From Coniella vitis (taxonomy: Eukaryota > Ascomycota > Sordariomycetes > Diaporthales > Schizoparmaceae): a stretch of DNA of 64,000 bases. The stretch spans positions 1,589,501 to 1,653,500 of the forward strand of contig WUJK01000001.1 in assembly GCA_011317545.1 (NCBI GenBank). Reading direction: 5' to 3'. Position numbers and translations under genes: made by a program. A model generated the notes under the pieces. It saw nothing but the letters and a program-made list of their open reading frames with translations. It was not told the DNA's origin and did not search any database. This document shows positions 1 to 13,105 of the stretch, piece after piece (the first letter of the stretch is position 1; the number at the start of each line of letters is the position of its first letter).

Positions 1-29
1 AATTAGGGATTTAGGTAAGGATTATTATA
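1..29 (+). repeat. 3' end of the 5' LTR of family A copy 1
   Basis: The last 29 bases of a family-A LTR, ending ATTATTATA (original end probably ..TACA). They are followed by the leader found after the other family-A 5' LTRs (26186 on, 56837 on). The rest of the LTR is beyond the window. Confidence 0.8.
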
Positions 30-579
30 TTTTTATAACTCTTATTTAGGACTATCTATATATACCTCTTAGGTAATATTAAGTATAGTAATAGCTCCTT
101 AAACTCCTACCCCGTCTACCTTAAGCGAAGGATATCGTTAGGTTATAACTTAGGAAGATATAATACGCTAATTAATCGAACTTACCTAATAGCTTATTAT
201 ACTCCGATAGAATTAGGAGTAGTAGGATCGTACTATCTATAAGTAAGCTTAATAGCTCGAATAATATTAGGCTATAGCCGCTATACCCCTAGCGCTTATT
301 ATTTAAAATACCGATAATAGCTATAAGATAGATAAACCTATTATATATAACGGTAACTAAAAGACGCTTTAAGGGTTCCTTATATATTATAAGGTATACT
401 TCCTATATAATATAGCTTAATTTACTACTAAACCCGATAAATTTATCCTAGCCGGTATACGATTCGAAAGAGATACGCTTATCTAGTATAAACCCTCGCT
501 TTATAACTATATTAAATACCTAGGTAACCTCGATTAACGTAAAACGATTACTAAGAATATATTCGACTTATTCGTAGGA

Positions 580-739
580 TGTCATGGACCCGTACCAAGC
601 ACGCTTGGCACGTGGTTAGCTATATATAGATGTACAGTAACGGTCCAGTTACTGGTATATAACTCTCTCTTCTTCATAGTTGGAATAACACATTGTGGCA
701 CCTATTAGTAACCACCACTTATAGGTCCAGCCCATTATA
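580..739 (+). repeat. 5' LTR (160 bp) of the inserted chromovirus
   Basis: Direct repeat of 7616-7775. Differences between the two are almost all C/T or G/A, for example CACGCTTGGCACGTGG here and CATGCTTGGTATATGG there. The TAGGA duplication abuts it at 575-579. I could not see a convincing primer-binding site after 739. Confidence 0.9.
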
Positions 740-855
740 TTTCCAACTATTAATACCTCCCTTACTATAAGTAGCTCTAAACTTATAAGTAATGGAACCT
801 AATTACGGGATAGTGCTAGCGGGGGCTGCTAGCCCTCCCGAATCTATAACTAGGG

Positions 856-3800
856 ATGTTACCGTCCACTACTAACTCGCTGAACTCCGCGTATATCAAC
901 TTAGTCTTAGTACGCAACTCGCCGAGATTATACCACTTCTTGCTTCGCTCTCGGCTAGCCAACGGGACGCGCTATCCCAGCAGTCGGGCGGCTTGCCGAC
1001 TATGCCCCCCAGCGATATACCGACGCCCTCGACGGACTCAGGCGCGCCCGCGGCGCTCCCGACGCGGAGGAAGCCCTTGCCCATGCCGGCGCCGTATAGC
1101 GGTACGAGGGACGCCTAGTATGCGTAGCGGACCTCGATGGAACTTAAGCTCGTACTCGACTAGGAGTTTATTGGACCGCCTGTCGCTTGCTGGTATTACG
1201 TATATATACAGCTAGGCCCCGACGTCCAGCGGATGGTCGCGGCTTTCTACTAATCTGGATAGTCCCTGGATTAGGATATAAAGGCCTTCCTAGATTACCT
1301 AGCTGGATACTATACGAACCCTTATAAGAAGGACGATGCGATGCGGGACCTGGCGACGATACATATAAGAGATGGGGAACTCTTCTCTTATTTTATTATG
1401 CGCTTCGAGAAGACTGTGGTAGCGGCCGGAGGCCTGAACTAGGACGATGGTGTTAGGGTTAGCTTTCTACGATAATCTCTCTCTTATCGCGTCCGCGATA
1501 AGGCTATTAGCCGAGGGGTAAGCTTAACGGACTACGCCAGCGCTCGGGACTCTTACCGTACGATTGCCTAAGACTTGGAGTCGTAGGATATAGAGAGGAA
1601 GATTCGGGGATAGTAGAGACCCCTAGCTACCGCTTAGGAGGAGGATACTCCGATAATGGGAGTTAACGTAGTGCGATCTATAGATTAGAGACTACCGGTA
1701 GGTCCTAGGGCGGGTCCGACGCAGCGCTATGCGGCGTAGGTATCGTAGGAAGTTTAGGTATATCGGAAGGAGTAAGGGGCGTATATGCGTTGCGGTTCTC
1801 AGGACTACGCTATTCGTAACTACTCCCTAGGGCCCGTAAAGCGGCCTACGATAGTAAATATAGCGCTGGTCGAGGCGGATATAGCGCCCGAGGACGCTGC
1901 CGTAGCGTCGGGAAACGTATAGCGCCTAGGCAGAGTCTTGCTTAGGCGTAGGGAGCGGGTAGATACTACTACGACCGCCCGTTATACGATAATAGAGAGA
2001 TATAAGTAAGAATGGATAAACCTTTGCTCTATATTCCTACCCTTTTTAATAGGTTTATCTTTGTAAATACGCTAGTGGATAGTAGGTATAGCTATTACGC
2101 CGCTATAAGCCCTAAGACTACGAGTCGGCTGAGAATAACTCGCGTTAGGATGCCCCTTAGACCGCTTAAGACGGTTATAGGGATAGCTTAGGGTATTATT
2201 ATCTCCGAAATCGCTTTTACGGATGCGGATATTAATGGTTAGGTAACGAGGATTAGGTTTTACGTTATCCTAGGCCTAGGTTACGAGATAATTTTAGGTT
2301 TGCCTTAGCTCTATTACCGAGGGGTCGAGGTGGATAGGGCGCGGTCTTAAATTATAATCGGGGCGGTAAATAGGATGGTAGTCTAAGTATTCTCGTCGCA
2401 GTCGACGCGGGTCTAGGTCGCAGCATTACTATTCCTTCCCGACTCGCCTCGGCGGCGGGGCCGGCACTGGTATAGGGAGGAATGCGACGAGGTCTTCTTT
2501 TCGAGCCTCTACGAGATAACCTCTATCCTCACCGGCCGTGTATAAGAGAAGCCTGTAGAGGGGCCGCTACGGCTCCCTCCTGAATTCGTAAAATTTCAGG
2601 ATCTATTCGACGAGGAAAAGTCCGCTGTCCTGCCTCTATACAGGGGCAGTCGTAATTACTATATTCGGCTGAAGTCGGGCGCGAATAGGGAGCCCGCCGA
2701 GCTCCTATAGGGCCCTCTCTACGATATACCGCGCGACTACCTGATCGAGCTACGGAGGTAGATTACGGAGTTAATGGACTATAGCTGGGTCCGGGCGAGC
2801 TCTTCGTCGGCTGCGGCGCTAGTCCTGCTCGTAAAGAAGGTAAGTGGTGGCTGGCGCTTCTGCGTCGATTACCGGGCGCTAAACCGTATTATAGAGGAGG
2901 ATCGGTACCCCCTTCCGCTCGTTAAGGAGATATTTCGTAGCCTTACCGGTGCTCGGTGGTTTACTAAGTTGGACGTAAGGGCCGCTTTCTATAAGATCCG
3001 TATCGCGGAGGGCTAAGAATATTTAATAGCGTTTAGGATACGGTTCGGGCTCTTCGAATAGCTTATAACGCCTTTTGGTTTAATAGGCGCCCCCGCGACG
3101 TTCTAGCGGTTTATTAATAATACCTTACGTAGTATCTTAGATAACTATATTACGGCCTATCTAGACGACCTGCTAATCTACTCCTTAGGGTCTAGGGAGG
3201 ACTATATCGCGAAGGTCTCGGAAGTTCTATACCGGTTAAAGGACTTAGGCTTATTCTTAGATTTGAAGAAGTACGAGTTTATAGTAACGGAGACTAAGTA
3301 CCTGGGATTTATTATTAAGGCCGGTAAGGGTATCCGGGCCGACCCCGAGAAGGTGGTAGCGGTATACGATTAGGAGGCCCCGCGGAAGGTCTTAGGGGTT
3401 CGGAGTTTCCTTAGGTTTGCTAACTTTTACCGAACTTTTATCGATAGGTTTACCGAGATTACCGAGCTATTAGTCGAATTAACTCGAATAGGGGTGCTAT
3501 TTATATAGATAGATGCTTACGATACGGCCTTTAAGCGGCTTAAGCGGGCTTTTACTACGGCGCCTATTCTAAGTTAGTAGGATCCCGAGTAGGAGATAGT
3601 TATCGAGCCGGACTACTCTAAGTATTTACTCGGTGGCTGCCTCTTATAATTCGATAAGAAAGGGGTTCTACGCCCTATTATATACTATTTAGCTCGCCTT
3701 ACGGCGGCGGAGCGTAACTATACTATATACGATAAGGAGTTATTAGCTATAGTCTCTTATCTTAAGGCGTAGTCGTCTAAGCTCTGTAGCGTACGCCGTC

Positions 3801-5725
3801 CGTTTATAATGCTTACCGACTATAAGGGCCTGGAGTACTTTATAACGCTACGCCTAATCTCGGAGCGGCAGGTACGCTAGGCCGAACTTTTATCTCTTTT
3901 TCGGTTTTATCTTAAGTACTAACCGGGCCGATTAGCTAGTCGCCCCGATACGCTCTCGAGGCGAGAGCAGGATATTATCGGGCCTACGAAGGAAATAGCT
4001 AGGGTTTTCCAGCCTATCTCTATTTCAGGATTCTCGCCTCGGGTTAGGGGGCGAGCGACCTATAACGCCTCCGTATCGCGCCCGCTTAAGGACCGCCTTA
4101 ACTCCGATAGTAAGGCGCCTCGCCTACGTATATCTTCCCGCTTAGGGTCCACTAGGGCTTCGCGCCGTACTAAGGCTCGAGCAGCATTACGTATTACTAT
4201 AGCCCTTTCGCCACCAGGAAGCGCACTATTCTATAACGAGATATTCCAGGCTTTATAGAACGAGGCTACTAGGCATAACCAGAACTACGCGAAGAGGCTG
4301 GAGGCGGTATAGGAAGGTATACGATAGTTCCTAGTAGAGGCTAAGACTCGAGAGCAAATTAGAGATTATAGTATTAATAGCCGGGGTATTTTACTATACC
4401 GAGGACGTATTTAGCTCCCGGAATAGGAACCTCTAACGACGGCTATACTCCAGAGGGTATACGACTCGCCCCTTAACGGGCACCCTAGCATTAGCGCGAC
4501 GTTCGCGATTCTACGCTACGACTATTACTAGTATAATATATCTTGTAACGTAAAGGCCTTTAACAGGGCCTATAGCGTTTACCACCGAATTAATTACTTA
4601 AGACGCCGCCGTCAGGGATTATTATAGCCCCTGCCTATTCCTAATCGCTTCTGGAAATAGATCGCTATTAACTTCGAGGTAAAACTCCCAGCCTACGAGA
4701 AGGAGTATCTACGATTCCTTATAGTTATTACTAATCGGCTTTCCAAGTATGTATAGCTAGAGGCTATAACTTCTATATCGGCAGAAGCGTATACTATACG
4801 GTTTATTAAGGTTTAGTGGCGGTTTAGGGGTTTTCCAGAAACGATTATAAGCGACCGCGGCTCGGACTGGGTCGGCTCCTTCTAGTCTACGCTTTATGCT
4901 AAGCTGAATATCCATTAATCGCTATCGACCGCCTTCTATCCTAAGACCAATAGGGGGATAGAAAGGGAGAACTAGGAGGTTTAGAAGTACCTTAGGGCGT
5001 ATATCGGGTTCTTCTAGTTTAACTAGCCGTCCTATCTCGCAGCCGCCTAGCTCGCGGTTAATAATCGAGACTCCTCCGTTATAGGTATTAGTGCTAATAG
5101 ACTATTAAATAGTTTTAATATTAACCCCCTGCCGAAATTACTATTAGAATCCGTCTCTATAACAACGGGTCGGGGCCGCGCTATTGCCTTTTTAGAGCAC
5201 TTGCGTAGTAGTATAGAGATAGCTTAGGCTGCTATAGCATATACCCAGCGACGGCAAGAGGACAGCGCAAATAGAACGCGCCGGCCTATATATAAGTTCG
5301 AGGTAGGCGACTTGGTCTGGCTATTACTACGCAATATTAAGACGAATAGGCCTAGCAAGAAGCTCGATTAGCTCTATAATAGGTACCGAGTTATAGCTGT
5401 TCCGTTACCTCTTACTATTACGTTAAACGTACCGACGGGGGTTTATCCCACCTTCTACATAGAGCTGGTAGAACCCGACGAGGGTATACCCCTGCTATTA
5501 TAGGACGCGATAGATACGCGTCCTACGCCCGTCCTAGTTCCTAATAGCTTAGGCATTACTATAGAGGAGTTCTATATAGAGGAAATCCTTATGGCTAAGA
5601 ACAGGCCTAGGCGCGGTAGGCATAGGTTAGCTTTAGTTAAATAGAAGGGCTATAACGAGCCTATATAGGAGCCATTAGACGCGGTTATAAACACGGAGGT
5701 ACTAGATATATTTAAGGCAAAATAG
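856..5725 (+). pseudogene. gag-pol of the inserted chromovirus, RIP-inactivated
   Basis: Gag is readable around 1200-1560 (DIKAFLDYLAGYYTNPYKK, then FSYFIMRFEKTV). The protease is at about 2040-2130, with LVDS followed by R where the active site has G. Reverse transcriptase runs from about 2750; 2774-3016 is an open stretch with WRFCVDYRALN and YPLPLV, and the YLDD catalytic box is at 3158-3169. RNase H is at about 3600-3760 (YDKELLAIV). Integrase is at about 4500-5300, with the first acidic residue apparently Asn at about 4660. The chromodomain is at about 5600-5720 (LVK.KGYNEP..EP). Stops are TAG or TAA at former Trp/Gln codons. Start and end are approximate. Confidence 0.85.
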
Positions 5726-5807
5726 GGTGATATTCGCATTAACAACAGCCCAACTCGGACCGTATAGCGTAGGCGCGCTAGGGCCGTATTACTACTATAA
5801 AAGCTAA

Positions 5808-7082
5808 CTACTTATCCTTAGTCGATTATTAGGCGCTCGTAGGCCGACTTCCACTATCTCTATCTTAGATATCGTTATCCTTATAGCTACCTTCGTATAC
5901 GTTATTGTAGTTATCTTCTTCATAGTCCAGATAGGGGTCGTTATCGTCGGCCTCGTTATAGGCGCGAGTAGCAGCCGCCTTGCGACCGCCCGAGTCGTGC
6001 TAGCGAATACGGGGGAAGTAGGGGGCTAGCTAGTTCTGGATAGGGGGGCGACGTTTAGCGGGCCTATAGGGGGAGCTACGCGCCTAGCCGCTATTACCAC
6101 GGGACCGCTTACGCTTGCTAGAAGATTATATAGTAAGATAACGTATAATCTCGCTAAGGACCTGGGTTTAGAGTATATTATGCTCGTTACGGCGCCGACG
6201 GTTAGCCTCCTCGGCCTTATTATAGCAGCAGCGGTTAATACGGTCGGCTATAACGCGCTTATCGGCAGTAGTATTACGGCGCTCGAGCTCGTCTATAAAT
6301 ATTATAATGCGCTGGCCGAGAGTATTAATGCCGGTGGTAATCTGATTGCTACTAATATCGAACTAACTATAGCGCGCGAGAGTATAGTTAGCGGGGGTAA
6401 TAGGTACGAGGTTGTGGTGGCTGCGAGGAGGGCTACGACGGCTACCGCTGCAGCTGTATAGGGGGGTACGAGGGTCCTCGATAAAGTTAGGTATAACGGT
6501 TTAAGGGCGATAGTAAGCGTTCTGGGCGGTATTAAGGGCAGCCTCCTAATCCTAGCGGGCCTGTAGGAAGTCGGGCGTAAAGATAGGATAGCGAGTACGC
6601 TTCTTGGCGCGCGTATTACCACTATCGCTAGCATTATTATTGCTATTATTGTTCTTATCGCCTTAGGGGACGATATAGTTACCGCTATTAACCGCTATCT
6701 TAATTCTATTATAGTAGGCCCGTAAGAGGGCCGAAGTAGCGTATAATTAATCAATATTAGCGTACTTCTTATATATCTTACGGTAGTAGCCGTAAGATTT
6801 GCTAGACGCGAGCTAATAGTTAAGCTTGCCGGTGTAAAAATAACCGTTGACGTAATTAAGGCAGGAGTATCTCTTACGCTTAATAAGGCGTTTCTCCTCC
6901 TTATTACTATCTCTATCGATAAGGAACGATCCGATAGCGGTCGGGGGCTTATTATTATTCGGTCGGCGGGGTAGTTTACTACCGCCCGCAGTAGTAGCGT
7001 TACCTTAGAGGATTATATCGGCGACGGTTATTATTATCGCTATTATTAGCTATTAATACTCGATAGGGGGAATTAGTAGCAT
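5808..7082 (-). pseudogene. Antisense frame between pol and 3' LTR of the inserted chromovirus
   Basis: Reading the minus strand from an ATG at 7082 gives one continuous frame of 425 codons. It is broken by about 18 stops, all TAA or TAG and none TGA, as expected from CAA/CAG to TAA/TAG change. Protein-like stretches include RYSCLNYVNGYFYTGKLNY, KSYGYYRKIYKKYANIDQLY and TRYPIFTPDFLQAR, then a basic, coiled-coil-like part (DELERRNTTADKRVIADRIN, KAEEANRRRRNEH) and an acidic tail (DPYLDYEEDNYNNVYEG). It converges with pol, which ends about 80 bases before it. I do not recognise the family. It could be an antisense accessory protein or a captured gene. Composition and frame continuity make chance unlikely, but no homology was tested. 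Confidence 0.55.
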
Positions 7083-7602
7083 TAACTATTGAATTAAGAT
7101 AGATAGAGGGTTTCGTAGTATTTGATTATTGGTTGGATTAAGGGGATACTAAATTAAAATAGGACTATTGGGAAGGGAGTAAGGAAGCGAGGAGGAGGGC
7201 TAAGGTACGATTAATTTATACTTAAGTCCTATATACTGCCTGGCAATTGGACTCTGGCTAGCTTCGTAAGGGTAACGCGTATTAGGCCCCGACCGCCCTA
7301 GCAGAATACGCCGCGTATAAAAGAGCTTTAGAGCTTAAAACCTCTCTATCGATAAAGCTGTTAGACTCGATCTATAATAGGCGTTGTTTAGGCAGCGATA
7401 GGGGGTATTAACGGCTCGCTTTATTTGCTATAGAGTTCTATTCTGGGCTTTATAAGGGCCTGCGCGGGTGTCAGCCGATAAAGTATAGCGCGGCGCGACG
7501 CCCCTTTATCGCCGGTATAAAGGCATTGCTATTATTACCCTATACTATTAATAGTTATTGTTCTCGGTTATCCTCGGCCGCCCTTTTAGGGTCCGCAACG
7601 TT

Positions 7603-7613
7603 AAAGGAGGGGG
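7603..7613 (+). other. Polypurine tract
   Basis: A run of eleven purines lies two bases before the 3' LTR, in the position used to prime plus-strand DNA synthesis. It marks the LTR boundary. Confidence 0.7.
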
Positions 7614-7615
7614 CT

Positions 7616-7775
7616 TATCATAGACCCGTACCAAGCATGCTTGGTATATGGTTAGCTATATATAGATGTATAGTAACGGTCCAGTTACTGGTATATAACT
7701 CTCTCTTCTTTATAGTTGGAATAATATATTGTGGCACCTATCAGTAACCACCACTCATAGGTCCAGCCCATCATA
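7616..7775 (+). repeat. 3' LTR (160 bp) of the inserted chromovirus
   Basis: Partner of 580-739, directly after the polypurine tract and followed by the second TAGGA copy at 7776-7780. Confidence 0.9.
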
Positions 7776-10700
7776 TAGGATTCGAATATATCCTTAAGGA
7801 AACGTTTAGCGATCCTAACGAAGAACGGATTATAGTATAATAACTTATAGAACTTAAGTAGAATAAGTCTGCTTTAGCCTATATAGTCCGCTTTAAGTAA
7901 CTCTTAGTATACCTCCCTTAAGAAGATAAGAACCTTATAGAATATTATTATAAAGGACTTAAGGATAAGGTTAAGGACGAAATCTCTAAGTAGGATTAGC
8001 CTAAAGACTTTACGATATTTAGTAATAACGCTATCCGTATCGATAACTATCTCTACGAAAGACGTATAGAGAAAAGTAAGAAAGGAGGAAGCTATATTAT
8101 ATAAAGGAATTACGCTAATATAGGACAGCGGATTTAATAGATAACTAACTATAGCTTCTAGTAATAAGGTATAATAGTTAGCGGTACTATATATATAGGA
8201 TCTATAAAGCTCGATATAGCTTAGTATAAACCTATAAGTAAAGAATACTTTAATTATAATAAGATAGGCTACTTCGTACGAGAATACCGATAACTTAAGA
8301 AACCTAGAGAATTTAAGAAAATCCCCGAAGGACGATAAGCTAATAATATAATATATAAGATTATAGACTCTACTCCTAGCTAAAACCAGCTTTTAGAGTA
8401 AGTATCGAATAACCCCGATTATAGATTCCTTAATTAAACCTTCTATTATAAGGATAATTATATAATATACCTTTCGGTAAAGTAAGGCTTAGGATAATTC
8501 CCTTAGAAACCTTATAAGGAACGATAAATCGTAGTTACCTAGAGGACGCCTCTCCTAACGGATAACGGTTTATTCGAAAGACTAGTAATAGAATAATAAG
8601 CCTAGCTTATTAGGGAATACCCCTACTAGCGTAATATAGAAGGGTATAAACCGCTTAACGAAAGGAATATTTTATAAAGCGATATTACGGAAATTATAGA
8701 ATAATAGGAAACGCTTAGTATCGGTTAGAGTACTAGCGCCTAAACTATTAATAAAGGAACGAGCTTAGAATTAGAAAGCTTTACGGATAAAGATATCGAT
8801 AAAGGAGATATATATTACCTTATCTATAGTATTATACTTAAAGAACTATTCCGAATAATATCTTATTAAGATAAAACCCCCCTTATATAAGAAGATATAC
8901 GAATTAATTATCTCTACGAAAAATACTACTAGATTATATAGTTTGCTTATATTATATATAATTGCAGATAATACTTTAAGTATAAGGTAATTAACGAATA
9001 ATTCCCTACGCGCGAGATAGGGTATAATATTATCGCTTATAACGACGATAATAGCGACTATTATAAAGTACTTAGAATAAGGGGAAATTACGCTAGTATT
9101 AGCCTTATATATAATACCCCCTATAGATATACTACTCGATAAGTAAAATAGTACTAATATACGATACCTTAGTATATACCTTACGCGTAAGAAAAAGCGC
9201 TTAATTAGTATAGAATATATAACTAGAAATAAAGGGAAAAGCTCGTAAGACTTATATACGTAGAACCTATATACTATAGCTTTTATAAGCGCGCTGAGTA
9301 TATAGAATACCTAGCGGATAAAGCGCGTACCTACTATAACCTTAAGGATAATTAGCCCGGAGTATAGACTCCTTATACGAAAGAAGAAAATTAAGCGCGC
9401 TTATAGCGATAGGCTATAGTATATATACGATACGGAATATAATAAGCTAAGAACCTAGTATAAATAGCAGCCTTTCGAGTATAATAAGAATAGTAGAACC
9501 TAAAAGGTAAGGATCGCTTATAAAGGATAATAAGCGATTAGGACTTATAGTAAAGTCCCTCTATATAATAGATAGCTTAATATACGAATATTCGAAAATC
9601 GTAGTACGAATTAACGATAAAAACTATATAATACTCCTAGATAGCGGAGTATAAGGAAACTTTATATCCCTAAGCGTTATTAATAGAGAACGGATACCTT
9701 AGAAGAAGAAGATAAAACCCTATAAACTTAGTATTATAGAAGGTATAGAAGTTATTTATAGCTAAGGTATTATCGATATAGAATCTAATTAATTACTAGT
9801 TACGATCTACGGATATACGATACTAATAAACTTCGATATTACGGATACCGTATAATATAAGCTGATTTTAGGTATATTATAGTTAAGAAAGGAAAATCCT
9901 CGAATCGATTAGACTAATAGCTATATTTTATAGGATAAGGCGGATACCTAAGAAGCGGTTATAATTAAGGGCGTAGGATCGGATTTAGTTATTAAGCGAT
10001 ACCTAGATAATAGGGGCTTAAACGAATTTATATATACCTCTAAATCGAGAAAAGCTAAGATAATAGCTACCTTAGAATACGATAAACCTTAATAGCTTAT
10101 AGAGAAGGATCTAGTAATAATTAGTACCTAATAGAATAAAGGATATAGTAGATTAGGATATAATATAATAGGATTCTATAGATAATAGGATATATTATCG
10201 CGATAAGTTTAAGAAGGAACTAAATATATATAACGATATCTCCTTATAATAGTAACTATATAAAATAAAGATACGTTTAAAGACCTCTCCGATATATTAG
10301 AAGAGTATCGGAAGTTTATAAAACTATTTTAAGGAAAATTCGATAATAGCCTATTAGAGTACGGCCTATATAACTACGAGATCCTACTTAAGGAAGGAGA
10401 ATAACTAAAGTTCTTTCCTATCTACAGATTAGATAAGGATAAACTTAAAGTACTTAAAGAATATATCGACGAAAATCTCGAGAAAGGCTATATTAAACCC
10501 TCCTATTTACTAATAGGATACCTAATTCTATTTATACTAAAGAAAAACGGCAAACTATAACTATACGTTAACTATCGGTAACTTAACGATATTATAATTA
10601 AGAATCGGTACCCTTTACCTCTCTTTAAAGAATTTAGAGATAGATTTAAAGGAGCCTAATAGTTTATAGCCCTCGACCTTAAAGAAGGATATACGTATAT

Positions 10701-13077
10701 TCGTATTAAACCCGGAGAAGAATAGAAAATAGCGTTTAGAATACGCTACGGATATTTCGAATATCTTATTATACTATTCGGACTTACTAACGCCCCTATA
10801 TTATTCTAGGAAATAATAAACTTTATCTTATATAAATACCTCGACTATTTTATAATCGCTTACCTAAACGATATCCTTATTTACTTAAGGATATTCGAAG
10901 AATATTAAAAGTATATTACGATAATCCTATAAATCCTCTAAGATAATAAGATTTTAGTAGAACCTATTAAATATAACTAGAATACTTAAGAAGTTAACTA
11001 CCTTAGATATACTATTATACTAGGGTATATACGAATATAGAAAGATAAAGTATAAGTAGTTAGGGACTAGCCTATACCTTAGAATATTAAGGATATTAGA
11101 GCCTTCTTAAGCTATATTAACTTCTACCGATAATTTATTAAAAATTATAGTAGTATTATAATACTACTTACGAAACTTACGAAAAAGGATATTACCTTTA
11201 ATTAGAACGAATAGGTATAGAAAGCCTTTAGTATAATTAAGGATATAGTTATATTAGAACTAATCCTAGTCGAAGTAAACTAAGATAAAGTTTTCGAGAT
11301 CGAGATAAATATATTAGATTATATACTCGGTAGATAATTCGGATAACGAGATAATAAAGGATAATTACGGATAATTAGTAACTTTAATAAAAAGCTAAAC
11401 GGACTAGAACTTAACTACGGAATACCCGATTAGGAACTTATAGTAATAATAGAAGCCTTTAGGGAATAGTAATACTACCTTATTAGTATAAAATAATAAA
11501 TTCTTATATATACGGATTATAAGAACCTTTAGGTATTTACCTTAATAAAGTAGCTTAATAAACGATAAGTTAGATAGTACGAATTTCTATTAGAGTTCGA
11601 CTTTAAAATTATCTACCGTAAAGGTAAAGAAAACGAGCGAGTAGATACTCTTAGTAAACGGTTAGATTATAAGGATAGTAATAATAAAGATTAAGATATT
11701 ATAGTAATCTTTAAGGAAGATTCGGAAGGTAACCTTACTATATTATCTATTACTAAAGAACTTAACGTAATACTATATATCGAAGGAGAAATACCTAACC
11801 TCGATAGCCTAATAATATTAGAATAAAACGATTATATTAGGAGCATCTATAATATACTAGTATATAAATACTAAGGAATTAGCGTAACCTATAAAAGGAT
11901 CTAACGTTATTAGAATCTATTAAACCTTAAGAAACGAGTTACGGATATTATTAATAATTATAATATATATAAACGGAATAAGATAGAACGATATAAGCCT
12001 TACGGATTATTATAACCTCTACTAATACCTATAACTATTTAGTTATCTATTAGTTTAGACTTTATTACTAAGCTACCCCTTTTATAAGAACCCTTAACTT
12101 AGGTATAATACGATAGTATCTTAGTAATAGTTTATAAACTATGTAAGTATATATACTTCCTATTATATAAAGAAAGTAGTATTATAGAAGAATTCGTATA
12201 TATATTCCTCTATGTTATTATCGCTAATTATAGAATACCTTAGGAAATTATATTAGATAGAGATAGAAAATTCGTATCGAAATTCAAGATCTTACTTACT
12301 AAATACCTCGGAACGATATAGCGTATATCTATAGTATTTTATCCTTAGATAGACGGATAAATAGAATATACTAACTAGATTATAGAATAATATCTATAAT
12401 ACTATATTAACTACGAATAAGATAATTAGATCGAACTTTTGCTAACCGCGTAGTTCGCTTATAATAGTATAGATATAATAAGTATAGGGAAATTACTATT
12501 CTTCCTACTCTACGGATATAACCCTACGGTATACTACGAAATACTACTAGGTAGAAACGTAGAAACGGCAGATTAATACGCTAGAAGAATTAAGTAATTA
12601 TACGAAGATACTTATTATATACTTTAGGATATTAAAGAATAAATAACGAAATACGCTAATTAGAAAAGGATTAAGGGATTAATCCTATAAAAGGGAGATA
12701 AAGTCTACCTTAACCGTAAAAATATTAAAATTATTAAACCTAGCGATAAACTCGATTATAAAAAACTCGGACCTTATAAAATTATATAATAGATTTTACT
12801 AATTAACTATAAATTGGAAATCCTATATATACGCCTATACCCGGTCTTCTATATTTTACTCTTAGAACTAGCACTAATAGACGTAGAACTCTTATATAAT
12901 ATAGATATTATCGAACCAGAATAAATATAATATAAAGTTAAATAGATCCTCGATTTATATAAACGCGGACGCGGAAAATAATACCTTATTAAATAGAAAA
13001 ATTATAATAATTCGGAAAATACTTAGGAACTATTAAAGAATATATACCTAGACCTTATTAAAGAATACGAAAAATAA
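7776..13077 (+). pseudogene. gag-pol of family A copy 1 (5' part of gag at 30-579)
   Basis: Gag continues from 579 across the insertion (LKETFSDPNEERI). The zinc knuckle at about 8246-8290 reads with Tyr where Cys belongs (FNYNKIGYF, REY), because TGY codons became TAY. The protease DSG is at about 9635-9652 (LLDSGV). RT ends in Y-L-N-D at 10861-10872 (Asp to Asn by GAC to AAC). RNase H is at about 11285-11330, with Asn for Asp. Integrase follows, with D-F-I near 12058, D-R-D-R-K-F near 12255 and the Glu near 12363, so the DDE set is still visible. GPYKI is near 12765 and the chromodomain near 12940-13030 (RGRGK.YLIK). Stops run throughout. Confidence 0.88.
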
Positions 13078-13105
13078 AAAGCTATTATAGCCTTAGATAG
13101 AGAAG

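Larger units (their letters stand above)
580..7775 (+). mobile_element. Second Ty3/Gypsy chromovirus inserted in family A copy 1
   Basis: A 7196-bp LTR retrotransposon inserted in the gag of family A copy 1. The 160-bp LTRs (580-739, 7616-7775) start TGTCAT/TATCAT and end CATTATA/CATCATA, as expected for TG..CA ends altered by RIP. The target duplication TAGGA is at 575-579 and 7776-7780; joining the flanks restores the gag sequence seen uninterrupted in the copy at 57390. The inside holds gag, protease, RT, RNase H, integrase and chromodomain, then a 1.8-kb segment with an antisense frame, then a polypurine tract. It is richer in G+C and in CpG than its host element. Confidence 0.92.

Noticed and set aside
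856..1215. 119-codon frame taken as the gag start
   Set aside because: The recognisable gag (DIKAFLDYLAGYY) is in another phase, so this frame is probably accidental.
6180..6634. Open frames at 6180-6461 (+) and 6302-6634 (-)
   Set aside because: Both are low-complexity shadows of the longer antisense frame 7082-5808, which reads in a different phase.
7526..7747. 73-codon frame near the 3' LTR
   Set aside because: It reads through the polypurine tract and LTR; not a gene.
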